DNA from: Arenicellales bacterium | GTDB taxonomy: Bacteria; Pseudomonadota; Gammaproteobacteria; Arenicellales; JAHEKD01 | Assembly (NCBI GenBank): GCA_028284225.1 | Contig: JANQSD010000001.1 | Span: 148,609 to 212,608 of the forward strand | DNA length: 64,000 nucleotides | Direction of reading: 5' to 3' | In this document: positions 17,172 to 26,211 of the stretch, one piece after another | Layout of the letters: each line of letters opens with the position of its first letter | Numbering within the stretch: the stretch's first letter is position 1 | Made by a program: the position numbers and the translations under genes | The notes under the pieces: generated by a model | What the model saw: the letters and a program-made list of their open reading frames with translations, nothing else | The model's database searches: none | What the model was told of the DNA's origin: nothing

Positions 17172-18503
17172 ATGAGCAAAAAAATTGACCAAAGCTGGCT
17201 GAACGAATCGGCAACGTTTACTCGGCCGGTTATTCGTGAAATTCAACGTGCGGCCAGCGAAGGGATTTATGATATTCGCGGGTTTGGCGCCAAGCGTTCA
17301 ATTCCGACATTTGATGATTTGTTATTTTTAGGAGCCAGTGTTTCCCGTTATCCATTAGAGGGCTATAGAGAAAAGTGTGATACCAGAGTGACCTTGGGGA
17401 CGCGCTTTGCGAAAAAACCGATTGAAATATCGACCCCAATCACTATTGCGGGTATGAGTTTCGGTGCACTATCTGCGCAGGCGAAAGAAGCCCTGGGTCG
17501 AGGTGCGACAGAGGTAGGTACCAGTACCACAACCGGCGATGGTGGTATGACGCCGGAGGAGCGTCAACATTCGAAGATTCTGGTTTATCAATATTTACCT
17601 TCACGCTACGGTATGAATCCGGATGACTTGCGTAAAGCCGATGCTATTGAAGTAGTGGTCGGGCAGGGAGCCAAGCCTGGTGGTGGCGGCATGTTGCTGG
17701 GTCAGAAGATTTCCGAGCGTGTAGCACAAATGCGTGATTTACCGCAGGGTATCGATCAACGTAGTGCCTGTCGCCACCCTGATTGGACCGGGCCTGATGA
17801 TCTTGAAATTAAAATTCAGGAGCTTAGGGAAATAACGGATTGGCAGGTCCCTATTTATGTCAAAGTCGGCGCCACGCGCACATTTTTTGATGTTCAGCTT
17901 GCCGTTAAGGCAGGTGCTGATGTGGTTGTTGTAGATGGTATGCAGGGTGGCACAGCGGCGACACAAGAAGTATTTATCGAGCATGTGGGTATTCCTACTT
18001 TACCAGCAACCCGACTGGCAGTTGAGGCATTAAAAGGCATCGACATGCACCGCAAAGTACAGTTGATTGTTTCAGGTGGTATTCGTACTGGTGCTGATGT
18101 GGCTAAGGCACTGGCAATGGGCGCTGATGCAGTTTCGATAGGTACCGCTGCACTCATAGCGATGGGTGATAATTCGCCTGAGTTTGAGAATGAGTATAAT
18201 GAGTTGGGTACAAGTGCAGGTTATTATGACGACTATCAAGATGGTAAAGACCCAAGTGGTATTTCCACCCAGGACCCGGAGTTAGGCAGGCGGCTTGATC
18301 CTGAGTTGGCTGGCAGGCGAGTGGCGAATTATTTGCGCTGTTTGACCCTGGAAACCCAAACACTTGCCCGAGCAGCGGGTAAAACCGATGTGCATAATCT
18401 TGAGCCTGAAGATATGGTGGCTTTGACTATTGAAGCATCAGCAATGGCCAAAGTGCCGTTAGCAGGAACTGACTGGATACCCGGGGTGACACACAAATTT
18501 TAA
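17172..18503 (+). CDS. mgsC: GlxD/MgsC-type FMN subunit lacking Fe-S cysteines (cluster 2)
   Basis: 443 residues with the FMN-domain blocks TIAGMSFGALSAQAKEALGRG, DGMQGGTAATQE and SGGIRTGADVAKALAMGADAV. Where classical glutamate synthase and the cluster 1 paralogue carry iron-sulfur cysteines, this chain reads AGYYDDYQDGKDPSGISTQ (residues 349-367) with no Cys. That is the GlxD/MgsC form I associate with rhizobial GlxD and methylamine gene sets. It should make N-methylglutamate (or glutamate) by reductive transfer, but the reductant must reach FMN without this cluster. Confidence 0.86.
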   Translation: MSKKIDQSWLNESATFTRPVIREIQRAASEGIYDIRGFGAKRSIPTFDDLLFLGASVSRYPLEGYREKCDTRVTLGTRFAKKPIEISTPITIAGMSFGALSAQAKEALGRGATEVGTSTTTGDGGMTPEERQHSKILVYQYLPSRYGMNPDDLRKADAIEVVVGQGAKPGGGGMLLGQKISERVAQMRDLPQGIDQRSACRHPDWTGPDDLEIKIQELREITDWQVPIYVKVGATRTFFDVQLAVKAGADVVVVDGMQGGTAATQEVFIEHVGIPTLPATRLAVEALKGIDMHRKVQLIVSGGIRTGADVAKALAMGADAVSIGTAALIAMGDNSPEFENEYNELGTSAGYYDDYQDGKDPSGISTQDPELGRRLDPELAGRRVANYLRCLTLETQTLARAAGKTDVHNLEPEDMVALTIEASAMAKVPLAGTDWIPGVTHKF

Positions 18504-18532
18504 TTTATTCTTAGCACAGAGAGGCAAAAACA

Positions 18533-19840
18533 ATGGCTAAACAACTTGCTACTATTGCCAAGCAAAAAGGCATCAAATATTTTTTAATCAGTTTTGTTGA
18601 TCTATTCGGTGTACTGCGAGCGAAACTCGTGCCGGCACGAGCTATTGCGGAAATGCAGCAAGAGGGCGCCGGGTTCGCCGGTTTTGCTTCCTGGCTGGAT
18701 ATGACTCCGGCCCATCCCGACATGTTCGCTATACCTGATCCTGACAGTTTAATCCAATTGCCCTGGAAACCGGAAGTTGGCTGGTTGGCTGGAGACTTGT
18801 GGATGGATGATAAGCCGGTTGAAGCTTCACCACGAGTAGCTCTCAAGCGCCAGATAGAAAAAGCGGCAAAAAAAGGTTACCAGATGAAAACCGGGGTGGA
18901 GTGTGAGTATTTTTTGATTTCACCCGATGGTCAGCAAATAGCCGATGCCAAAGATACTCAGGAAAAGCCTTGTTATGATCAGTCTGCATTAATGCGCCGC
19001 TATGATGTTATTAGTGAGATTTGTGACAGCATGATAGAACTGGGTTGGGGGCCCTATCAGAATGATCACGAGGATGCTAATGGTCAGTTCGAGATGAATT
19101 GGGATTTTTCTGACTGTTTAAGCACTGCGGACCGTCATGTGTTTTTTAAATATATGACCAAACAAATAGCGGAAAATCATGGATTACGAGCAACCTTTAT
19201 GCCCAAACCATTTTCGCATTTAACCGGAAATGGTTGTCATGCCCATGTCTCCCTGTGGGATAAAACCGGCAAAAAGAACCTGTTTGCAAATAAATCTGAT
19301 GAGCTGGGTTTATCTAAAGTGGCTTATCAATTTTTGGGCGGCATTATGCATAATGTTGAAGCACTGGGTTCGATTTTTAATCCTACGGTAAACAGTTATA
19401 AACGCATTAACGCGCCGCGAACTTTATCAGGGGCAACCTGGTCTCCAAATGCTGTTAGTTATTCCGGGAATAATCGTACCCATATGATTCGAGTTCCGGG
19501 CGCCGGACGATTTGAAATGCGGCTGATGGATGGCGCAGCAAATCCATATTTAATGCAGGCTGGAATTCTGGCAGCTGGATTGGACGGCATTGAGAATAAA
19601 CGCGATCCGGGCAAACGTCATGATGTGAACATGTATGAAGAAGGTCATAAAATAAAAGGGCTGAAAAAATTGCCTTTGAACCTGCTAGATGCAGTACGCA
19701 AAACGCAAGCAAGTAAATCGTTGAAAGCGGCCCTGGGTGAAGATTTGGTCGATAGCTATTGCAAGCTGAAAATGGAGCAATGGAATAGCTATACTAAATC
19801 AATCAGCCAGTGGGAATATGATAATACTCTGGATTGTTAG
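18533..19840 (+). CDS. gmaS: GlnT/GmaS-type gamma-glutamylmethylamide synthetase
   Basis: 435 residues, strongly resembling rhizobial GlnT and marine GmaS along its whole length: GIKYFLISFVDLFGVLRAKL, FASWLDMTPAHPDMFA, QNDHEDANGQFEMNW, LTGNGCHAHVSLWD, NRTHMIRVPGAGRFEMRL. It would ligate methylamine to glutamate with ATP to give gamma-glutamylmethylamide, the entry step of the N-methylglutamate pathway. It sits 29 bases after mgsC with an AGAGAGGC ribosome-binding region. GlnT-type proteins can also make glutamine, so GmaS versus GlnT is the main uncertainty; the adjacent Tmm gene favours the amine role. Confidence 0.82.
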   Translation: MAKQLATIAKQKGIKYFLISFVDLFGVLRAKLVPARAIAEMQQEGAGFAGFASWLDMTPAHPDMFAIPDPDSLIQLPWKPEVGWLAGDLWMDDKPVEASPRVALKRQIEKAAKKGYQMKTGVECEYFLISPDGQQIADAKDTQEKPCYDQSALMRRYDVISEICDSMIELGWGPYQNDHEDANGQFEMNWDFSDCLSTADRHVFFKYMTKQIAENHGLRATFMPKPFSHLTGNGCHAHVSLWDKTGKKNLFANKSDELGLSKVAYQFLGGIMHNVEALGSIFNPTVNSYKRINAPRTLSGATWSPNAVSYSGNNRTHMIRVPGAGRFEMRLMDGAANPYLMQAGILAAGLDGIENKRDPGKRHDVNMYEEGHKIKGLKKLPLNLLDAVRKTQASKSLKAALGEDLVDSYCKLKMEQWNSYTKSISQWEYDNTLDC

Positions 19841-19857
19841 GACCTTTAATTTAATAG

Positions 19858-20430
19858 ATGCTAATCAATAACGGCTGGCTGGATTTTGCTAGAAAAGTAG
19901 AATCCCCAAACTTTGATGCCCGACCAATAGCGGTGGAACCGCAGGTTCTGATTATTCATTGCATCTCTTTGCCTCCTGGAAAATTTACAGGGCAAGGGGT
20001 TGAGCAATTATTTACTAACAAGTTAAATCCATCAGCTGATCCGTATTATCAGCAAATTCAAGGGCTAAAAGTTTCATGCCATTTTTTTATTCGCCGCAGC
20101 GGAGAAATAATCCAATTTGTCGCTACCGATAAACGAGCCTGGCACTGTGGTGAATCAACTTGTCTTGGTCGACCAAGGGTTAATGATTTTTCTATAGGTG
20201 TAGAATTAGAAGGTTTGGACAACATTGAATTTGACCAAGCTCAATATGACCAATTGATTGAACTAACTCGTTGTTTGCAGACAACCTATCCACAAATCTT
20301 AAATGATCATATTTTTGGTCACCAACATATTGCTCCAGCGCGTAAAACCGACCCAGGCATGAGTTTCGACTGGTATTATTATTTGTCTACTCTGTCTCAA
20401 AAATTGAATGTAATTACTCCCTCTGGTTGA
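19858..20430 (+). CDS. ampD: 1,6-anhydro-N-acetylmuramyl-L-alanine amidase AmpD
   Basis: 190-residue cytoplasmic amidase_2 enzyme that cleaves anhydromuropeptides in cell-wall recycling. The Zn ligands are visible: His in LIIHCISLPP, His in GHQHIAPARKTDPG and the Asp of the same motif. The CHFFIRRSGEIIQFV, HCGESTCLGRPRVNDFSIGVELEG core is typical. It has no signal peptide, as expected. It starts 17 bases after gmaS, so read-through is possible although the functions are unrelated. Confidence 0.93.
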   Translation: MLINNGWLDFARKVESPNFDARPIAVEPQVLIIHCISLPPGKFTGQGVEQLFTNKLNPSADPYYQQIQGLKVSCHFFIRRSGEIIQFVATDKRAWHCGESTCLGRPRVNDFSIGVELEGLDNIEFDQAQYDQLIELTRCLQTTYPQILNDHIFGHQHIAPARKTDPGMSFDWYYYLSTLSQKLNVITPSG

Positions 20431-20594
20431 AATTGACTATAAATAAATGCCTCTGAAAATATAATCGCAATGCCAGGCACTCAGCTAGTACATCAATAAG
20501 AGTTCCATTAAAGTTATAGACACGATTTAATCTTTACTGCTCAGTAGTATTCTGTTTCAATGGATTTTTATAAAAACTTATTGACCAAACATCT

Positions 20595-21902
20595 ATGGAC
20601 CAAACTAATCACCCGAGCCGCATTCAGTATATTGTCGAGGGTGGGCACAAACTTACTGGTGAAATAGAGCCTAGCGGCAATAAGAATGCTGCTTTGCCGA
20701 TGATCGCCGCATCACTTATGACAGATCAGCAAGTGCAACTAAGCAATGTTCCACGTATACGCGATGTTGAGGTGTTAGTAAAATTAATACAGTCAGTTGG
20801 TGCCGATGTCCGCTGGCTGGAACAAAATACATTGCAAATAGAGGCAAAGAATTTACGTCCTGCAGATTTGGATCCGGAGCTTTGCGCCAGTATTAGGGCT
20901 TCAATTTTATTAGTTGGGCCTATGTTGGCACGTTGTGGAGAGCTTGAGCTGCCGCCACCTGGTGGAGATGTGATTGGTAGACGAAGATTGGATTCTCATT
21001 TCCTTGCCTTACGACAGCTCGGAGCAACTATCGGTATCGATGACTGTTATCGTTTTAATGCCAATGCGCTTCATAGTGCGGATGTTTTCTTTGATGAACC
21101 TTCAGTTACCGCAACAGAAAACGCACTTTGTGTTGCCGTTTCAGCAAAGGGCACGACTATATTGCGTAACTGTGCATCTGAACCGCATGTTCAAGATCTT
21201 GCCCATTTCCTTGAAGCCTTAGGTGCTCAAATTGAAGGTGTTGGCACCAACACCATGACTGTCCACGGTGGGCTTGATTTGAATGGTACCCACTATCGGA
21301 TTGGTCCGGATCACATTGAAGTAGGGTCATTGATCGGGCTGGCAGCTGTGACTGGTTCGGAAATTACTATAAAGAATGCAGGAATCGCACATCTTAGATC
21401 TACTTTGATGAATTTCGAACGACTAGGCGTTATGTTGAAAGTCAGTGGTGAGGATTTACAGATTCCATCCCAGCAGACTATGAACATAAGTCCGGATTTT
21501 GGTGGTCATATTCCTAAAATTGAAGATCAACCCTGGCCCGCATTTCCGGCTGATATGATGTCAATTGCTATTGTTGTGGCAACTCAATGTCATGGGGTGG
21601 TGATGATGTTTGAGAAAATGTTTGAAAGTCGTTTATTTTTTGTCGACAAACTAATCGCTATGGGTGCTCGGATTGTGTTGTGTGATCCACACCGCGTAAT
21701 CGTTTCAGGTCCATCGCAGCTTCGTGCAGCCAGACTTGAAAGCCCTGATATTCGTGCAGGTATGGCAATACTCATTGCAGCCCTGTGTGCGCAAGGTGTT
21801 AGCACTATTAATAATGCCCAGCAAATTGAGCGTGGTTATGAACGTATTGATGAACGTTTAAACGCGCTCGGAGCAAATATTCTACGGACCAATGAGTTAT
21901 AA
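20595..21902 (+). CDS. murA: UDP-N-acetylglucosamine 1-carboxyvinyltransferase with Cys-to-Asp active site
   Basis: 435 residues, enolpyruvyl transferase family, first committed step of peptidoglycan synthesis. Conserved residues are present: Lys30-Asn31 in SGNKNAALP, Arg101, the GRRRLDSHF block, PAFPADMMS and GYERIDERLNALGA. The catalytic-loop position equal to E. coli Cys115 is Asp125 (PPPGGDVIGRR), as in mycobacterial and chlamydial MurA, which are intrinsically fosfomycin-resistant. The neighbourhood lacks the usual mla/hisG context, so this could be a second MurA; other essential residues are intact. Confidence 0.9.
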   Translation: MDQTNHPSRIQYIVEGGHKLTGEIEPSGNKNAALPMIAASLMTDQQVQLSNVPRIRDVEVLVKLIQSVGADVRWLEQNTLQIEAKNLRPADLDPELCASIRASILLVGPMLARCGELELPPPGGDVIGRRRLDSHFLALRQLGATIGIDDCYRFNANALHSADVFFDEPSVTATENALCVAVSAKGTTILRNCASEPHVQDLAHFLEALGAQIEGVGTNTMTVHGGLDLNGTHYRIGPDHIEVGSLIGLAAVTGSEITIKNAGIAHLRSTLMNFERLGVMLKVSGEDLQIPSQQTMNISPDFGGHIPKIEDQPWPAFPADMMSIAIVVATQCHGVVMMFEKMFESRLFFVDKLIAMGARIVLCDPHRVIVSGPSQLRAARLESPDIRAGMAILIAALCAQGVSTINNAQQIERGYERIDERLNALGANILRTNEL

Positions 21903-22083
21903 ATGGCTGACCTGATAATCTGCGACTAGACTGTTTGTATATTTAAAGTTCTGATCTATTGGTAATTTATAACTGGGCTAGAGCTTGGTTATGGTATTGG
22001 TTATTGTTCGATAAAAACGAAACCAAATCCAGGCTTCAACTGATATGATTATTGATTTTATTAACACAGGGAACGCTAATAAT

Positions 22084-23265
22084 ATGACTGCCACCAGGCT
22101 AAGTTTTTCTGTAGAAGAGTATCATTTACGATTGTCCAAAGTTCGCCAGGCGATGGTTGAAAAAGACATTGAGTTATTAGTCGTCACTGATCCATCAAAC
22201 ATGGCTTGGTTGACAGGCTACGATGGCTGGTCATTTTATGTGCATCAATGTGTAGTCTTAACACATGAGGGCGAACCGTTATGGTTTGGGCGAGGTCAGG
22301 ATGCTCAGGGTGCTGTGCGCACAGTATTTATGGCTGATGAAAGTATAGTCGGGTATCCGGATCACTATGTGCAATCGACACAGCGTCATCCTATGCAGTA
22401 TCTGGTAGAAATATTGAATCGGAGAAAATTGCCGACAGACAGGGTCGGGTTAGAGATGGATAATTATTATTTCAGTGCGGCCTGTTATACGAATTTAAAG
22501 GCAAGTCTGCCTGACTGCACATTTGTTGATGCTACTGGATTAGTCAACTGGCAACGGGCCGTTAAATCTGAGCAAGAGCTTGAGTATATGCAAAATGCGG
22601 CCAGGATTGTTGAGAATATGCACAGTTATATCCTTAACAATATTAAACCCGGGATGCTAAAAAACGAACTGGTTGCCGGGATTTACCATGCCGGGATTAC
22701 AGGTATTGATGGCCTGGGTGGGGATTATCCGGCGATTGTGCCGTTACTGCCTTCAGGGGCAGATGCCGCTGCGCCGCATTTGACCTGGGATGATGAACCG
22801 ATAAAAAACAATCAGGGTACGTTTTTTGAAATTGCCGGCTGTTACAAACGCTATCATTGCCCTTTGTCCAGAACGATCTATCTGGGTCAGCCACCGAAGC
22901 AATTTCTGAATGCGGAAAAGGCTCAGCTTGAAGGCATTGAAGCAGCTTTAGAAACGGCAAAACCCGGTAATACCTGTGCCCAGGTAGAACAGGCATGGCG
23001 TGAAGTGATTGCAAGATACGGCATAAAAAAAGAAAGCCGTATTGGTTATCCCATCGGTCTTAGTTATCCGCCGGACTGGGGTGAGCGTACCATGAGTCTG
23101 CGACCGGGTGATGAAACTATCTTGCAGGAAAATATGACGTTCCATATGATCCCGGCATTATGGATGGATGACTGGGGGCTTGAAATTACTGAGAGTTTTA
23201 GGGTGACTGAAAATGGTGCACAAACATTTTGTAATTATCCACGTCACTTATTCATTATTGATTGA
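22084..23265 (+). CDS. doeA: Ectoine hydrolase DoeA-like (M24 creatinase-fold) enzyme
   Basis: 393 residues from ATG 22084, which follows AGGGA; an upstream ATG at 22045 lacks a good ribosome site. Along the full length it resembles Halomonas DoeA/EutD: VTDPSNMAWLTGYDGWSFYVHQ, ADHYVQST-like YPDHYVQST, GLEMDNYYFSA, WQRAVKSEQELEYM, GIDGLGGDYPAIVPLLP, EIAGCYKRYHCPLSRT, GLSYPPDWGERTMSLRPG. The role is ring opening of ectoine to N-acetyldiaminobutyrate. The usual partners doeB, doeC and doeD are absent here, so either they are elsewhere or the enzyme works on a related compound. The last 18 bases overlap the convergent sulfatase gene. Confidence 0.85.
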   Translation: MTATRLSFSVEEYHLRLSKVRQAMVEKDIELLVVTDPSNMAWLTGYDGWSFYVHQCVVLTHEGEPLWFGRGQDAQGAVRTVFMADESIVGYPDHYVQSTQRHPMQYLVEILNRRKLPTDRVGLEMDNYYFSAACYTNLKASLPDCTFVDATGLVNWQRAVKSEQELEYMQNAARIVENMHSYILNNIKPGMLKNELVAGIYHAGITGIDGLGGDYPAIVPLLPSGADAAAPHLTWDDEPIKNNQGTFFEIAGCYKRYHCPLSRTIYLGQPPKQFLNAEKAQLEGIEAALETAKPGNTCAQVEQAWREVIARYGIKKESRIGYPIGLSYPPDWGERTMSLRPGDETILQENMTFHMIPALWMDDWGLEITESFRVTENGAQTFCNYPRHLFIID

Positions 23266-25077
23266 GTCAGTCAGCTCTGCCAGTTTCTCCTGTTGTACCA
23301 GGTCGATTAACTCCCGAATCGGAATGCGCCGGTTAGTTCGGTGTTCAGTATAATTTTTCTCATTTGGATCGCGACGTAAATCTGTTTGACGAACTATTCG
23401 CCTGTTATTGTCGACATGAAATTTTTCACCGGAGTGAGAATGAATGATGGCGTATTCATCAGGAATCATATAAACCCGTATAAACGATTCAGGGTAGGGC
23501 CTGAGCAGGCTGAAGCCATCGAGTTTTTTTGCGGCAGGGATATTGTATAAATCCAGAATAGTCGGAAAAAGATCGACAATAGATACAAAATTATCACCAT
23601 TAGTACTTAAATTTTCTATTTGTTCAGTACTGAAAAGGTGTTTCAACTGAGGTGGGATATCGATATAAAGCGGTACATGAATACCTTCTTGCCAGAAAAC
23701 TTTGCCGTGAAAAAATTGCCGATGTTCGTACATTGCTTCAGCATGATCCGCAGTCACTACAATAATTGTATTGTCGTCTAAATTTTGTTGCTCAAGTTCG
23801 TTAACAATAATTTCAACTGCGGCGTCGTTATAAAGAATGGCGTTATTGTATTTGTTAATAAGCTCTTGTACTTTTCTCGGTTCGAACCTGTCATCAGCAG
23901 GAACCCACTTATGGTAATCAGGGGGTGAAACATAAGGATAATGTGTACCTGCAAAGTGGACTACACCGAAAAAGGGTTGATCTTTTTTAGCGAATTCTGC
24001 CAGTGTGGTTTTGAATTTTCTTGCTGTGGTCATATCATAACCGATCAGTGATGCATCTACGGCAAGCGGGGCTTGGATTGAATCAACATCTTTAGATAAA
24101 AAAGCGCGGCCAAACCAGCCATTCCACTCCAGCCAGTGTGAACCAATATAAAACAAATTCAGATTAGCTTGCTTTAAATAAGACCATAATAACGACGTGC
24201 TATGGATGTTCAGGTTGGTACGATCAATGCCCGTAAAGATTAGTTCAGCCGATGTGTCAGTCGAAGTCGTATTCGAAATTGCATGATTGAAATGAAATGA
24301 ATGTTTAAAACGTTGTGACTGAAATGGAGTCGTATCACGTTCGTAACCATACAGTGACATATGATCTTGTCGTAACGACTCAAGAATAACAAATAAAATA
24401 TTGAAATCACCTCGGCGCTTAAAATCAGGAATTTGGTCAACGTCGCGTTGATAAAAATCCAGCTCGGCCCCCGGTTTGACTTTTTTCATAAAACGAGGTC
24501 TTTCGAGATTGAAACGCCTCAATTCATGTGTTAATGACATGACAGGTGTAGTCAAATAATGCAATTGCTTTTGTTTGATATAAAACAAACTGCTTAAAGA
24601 GGAGATAGCTACAATCAGAAAAATCATGGCCTGCTGGCGGATAATATTGCTAATTGAAATCGGTATACGGGGAGATCGATAAATAAAAGTAAGTAAGAAG
24701 ATAATTAAATACACCGCAAACCAAGGTAGGTTAATAATCGACAACAGTTTGTTTGCACCTTGCTGCCAGTATTTAAGATTACCGACGATCAGGCCTATAT
24801 CAACGGCAGTAATAAACTGATAGTAAACAATATAAACTGCACTTTGAATCCAATAAATAATAGAAAAAAGTACAGCCGTTAATACGCCAAGCGACAATCG
24901 AATTACTTTGTTCGGAATACTGATACAGACGATGCGGGAAAAATAAATAAATCCAAACAGCAAGATCACTATGACTGAATAGTGACTGATGTTATCTTTG
25001 ATTAAATCGCCGCGTAAAATAACATCCAAAATCACCAGCACTGTGGTAGTGATAAATGGAATCAGAATGTAGGCCAT
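23248..25077 (-). CDS. Membrane-anchored sulfatase/alkaline-phosphatase-fold protein
   Basis: 609 residues. The first ~190 contain about five membrane segments, followed by a periplasmic sulfatase-fold domain: FVILESLRQDHMSLYGYERDTTPF, a Thr-rich SNTTSTDTSAELIFTG segment likely holding the Thr nucleophile, VVHFAGTHYPYVSPP, VTADHAEAMYEHRQFFHG. The layout matches lipid phosphotransferases of the LtaS/YejM/EptA group, which move phospho-headgroups onto lipid or glycan. Substrate cannot be told. Its 3' end converges on and overlaps doeA by 18 bases. Confidence 0.83.
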   Translation of the reverse strand: MAYILIPFITTTVLVILDVILRGDLIKDNISHYSVIVILLFGFIYFSRIVCISIPNKVIRLSLGVLTAVLFSIIYWIQSAVYIVYYQFITAVDIGLIVGNLKYWQQGANKLLSIINLPWFAVYLIIFLLTFIYRSPRIPISISNIIRQQAMIFLIVAISSLSSLFYIKQKQLHYLTTPVMSLTHELRRFNLERPRFMKKVKPGAELDFYQRDVDQIPDFKRRGDFNILFVILESLRQDHMSLYGYERDTTPFQSQRFKHSFHFNHAISNTTSTDTSAELIFTGIDRTNLNIHSTSLLWSYLKQANLNLFYIGSHWLEWNGWFGRAFLSKDVDSIQAPLAVDASLIGYDMTTARKFKTTLAEFAKKDQPFFGVVHFAGTHYPYVSPPDYHKWVPADDRFEPRKVQELINKYNNAILYNDAAVEIIVNELEQQNLDDNTIIVVTADHAEAMYEHRQFFHGKVFWQEGIHVPLYIDIPPQLKHLFSTEQIENLSTNGDNFVSIVDLFPTILDLYNIPAAKKLDGFSLLRPYPESFIRVYMIPDEYAIIHSHSGEKFHVDNNRRIVRQTDLRRDPNEKNYTEHRTNRRIPIRELIDLVQQEKLAELTDSINNE

Positions 25078-25156
25078 ATGATATCTCGATTGATCGAGAG
25101 ATTATATGTAATGTTACAGAATTATTACAAATTCTGCATTGCTGTATTTTTGGGAT

Positions 25157-25714
25157 TTATGTCTTAGAAAATTCGTTATTCCACAATACATCTGACACAC
25201 CACTTGCGTGATTAATATATCTACAAATAACGAACAAGAAATCTGATAATCGGTTTAAAAAGTTTTGAGCAATTTGGTGCGGTGATTCAAGCGTTTTGTT
25301 TAGACTTACCATTTGTCGTTCTGCCCGTCGACAAACGCTTCTGCATAGATGAGCATAGGAAGCGGCTTTAGTGCCGCCAGGCAGGATGAATTCTTTTAAA
25401 GGCGTTAAGGATTCATTGTAATAATCTAATCTGTTTTCCAGCAATTGAATGTCGTCTTCCTTAACTAACTGATAATCCGGCATGGCTAATTCTCCTCCCA
25501 GATTAAACAAGATATGTTGAATCTTAACTAAATCATTTCGTAATTCGTCGGGAACAGGCTCAGTCAGTAATAAACCGATAGCGCAATTAAGCTCATCCAC
25601 ATCACCCATGGATTCAATACGATGATCATCTTTATCAATCCGATTGCCGTCGGCTAGCCCAGTTGTTCCTTTGTCGCCTGTGCGAGTGTATATCTTAGTT
25701 AATCGATGCCCCAT
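25157..25714 (-). CDS. PduO-type cob(I)alamin adenosyltransferase
   Basis: 185 residues with the N-terminal signature KIYTRTGDKGTTGLADGNRIDKDD, then GDVDELNCAIG and the C-terminal CRSVCRRAERQ...FLNRLSDFLFVICRYIN of the family. It adenosylates cob(I)alamin using ATP to make coenzyme B12. It overlaps the upstream small zinc-ribbon reading frame by 20 bases. Confidence 0.93.
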   Translation of the reverse strand: MGHRLTKIYTRTGDKGTTGLADGNRIDKDDHRIESMGDVDELNCAIGLLLTEPVPDELRNDLVKIQHILFNLGGELAMPDYQLVKEDDIQLLENRLDYYNESLTPLKEFILPGGTKAASYAHLCRSVCRRAERQMVSLNKTLESPHQIAQNFLNRLSDFLFVICRYINHASGVSDVLWNNEFSKT

Positions 25715-25964
25715 TTGTGTGAAATCTGCGAATTGCCGGAGTCACGGAGTTTAATTGCTTTTTCCCCAACTGGGTATCCCGAATATCAAATATTTCTGCG
25801 GGTGTGCTGCTCAGCATGTGACTGCCGCAAGCAGGGCATTCATACCAGATTTGCACGCATTTATGAGTTGTTTCCGAACGAGTCATGGCCATGTGGCTAT
25901 GGCATTTTTTACATTTCAAGGCGTTATCTCCCAAGTGCCAGTCGGCACCTATGTTACACATCAT
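25695..25964 (-). CDS. Small zinc-ribbon-like protein
   Basis: 89 residues with two CxxC pairs (CKKCHSH and CPACGSH) spaced as in a zinc ribbon, followed by a polar tail. The two Met codons at the start are alternatives (25964 or 25961). It overlaps the adenosyltransferase start by 20 bases on the same strand, suggesting translational coupling. I do not recognise the family. The regular Cys pairs argue for a real gene over the antisense readings in this stretch. Confidence 0.5.
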   Translation of the reverse strand: MMCNIGADWHLGDNALKCKKCHSHMAMTRSETTHKCVQIWYECPACGSHMLSSTPAEIFDIRDTQLGKKQLNSVTPAIRRFHTNGASIN

Positions 25965-26211
25965 ATAGTGGTTGGTAAAGTTAAAATTACTATATATTGT
26001 GTTTTGTTTAGTTTTGGCATAAAAATTTCAAGCTAATTCAATGCATTAATTGGAGGAACTAATAAATCTCTTTAAGTGTGAATAGATATTGATTATGCAG
26101 CTTGAAAATATTGCCGGGCAGAAATTTCATTTAGCGGGTTGTTTTCATTATGCGGGCAAAGTACTATCCATAACATTAGTAATTCAAAGCCTAAAAATCA
26201 GCGAGAATCTT

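Noticed and set aside
25706..26036. Two overlapping plus-strand frames of ~90 residues
   Set aside because: They are antisense to the small zinc-ribbon gene and lack regular motifs; the minus-strand reading has paired CxxC motifs instead.
26089..26211. N-terminal extension of dapA
   Set aside because: The added residues are not found in the family and the internal ATG at 26212 gives the canonical MFSGSIVALVTPM start.
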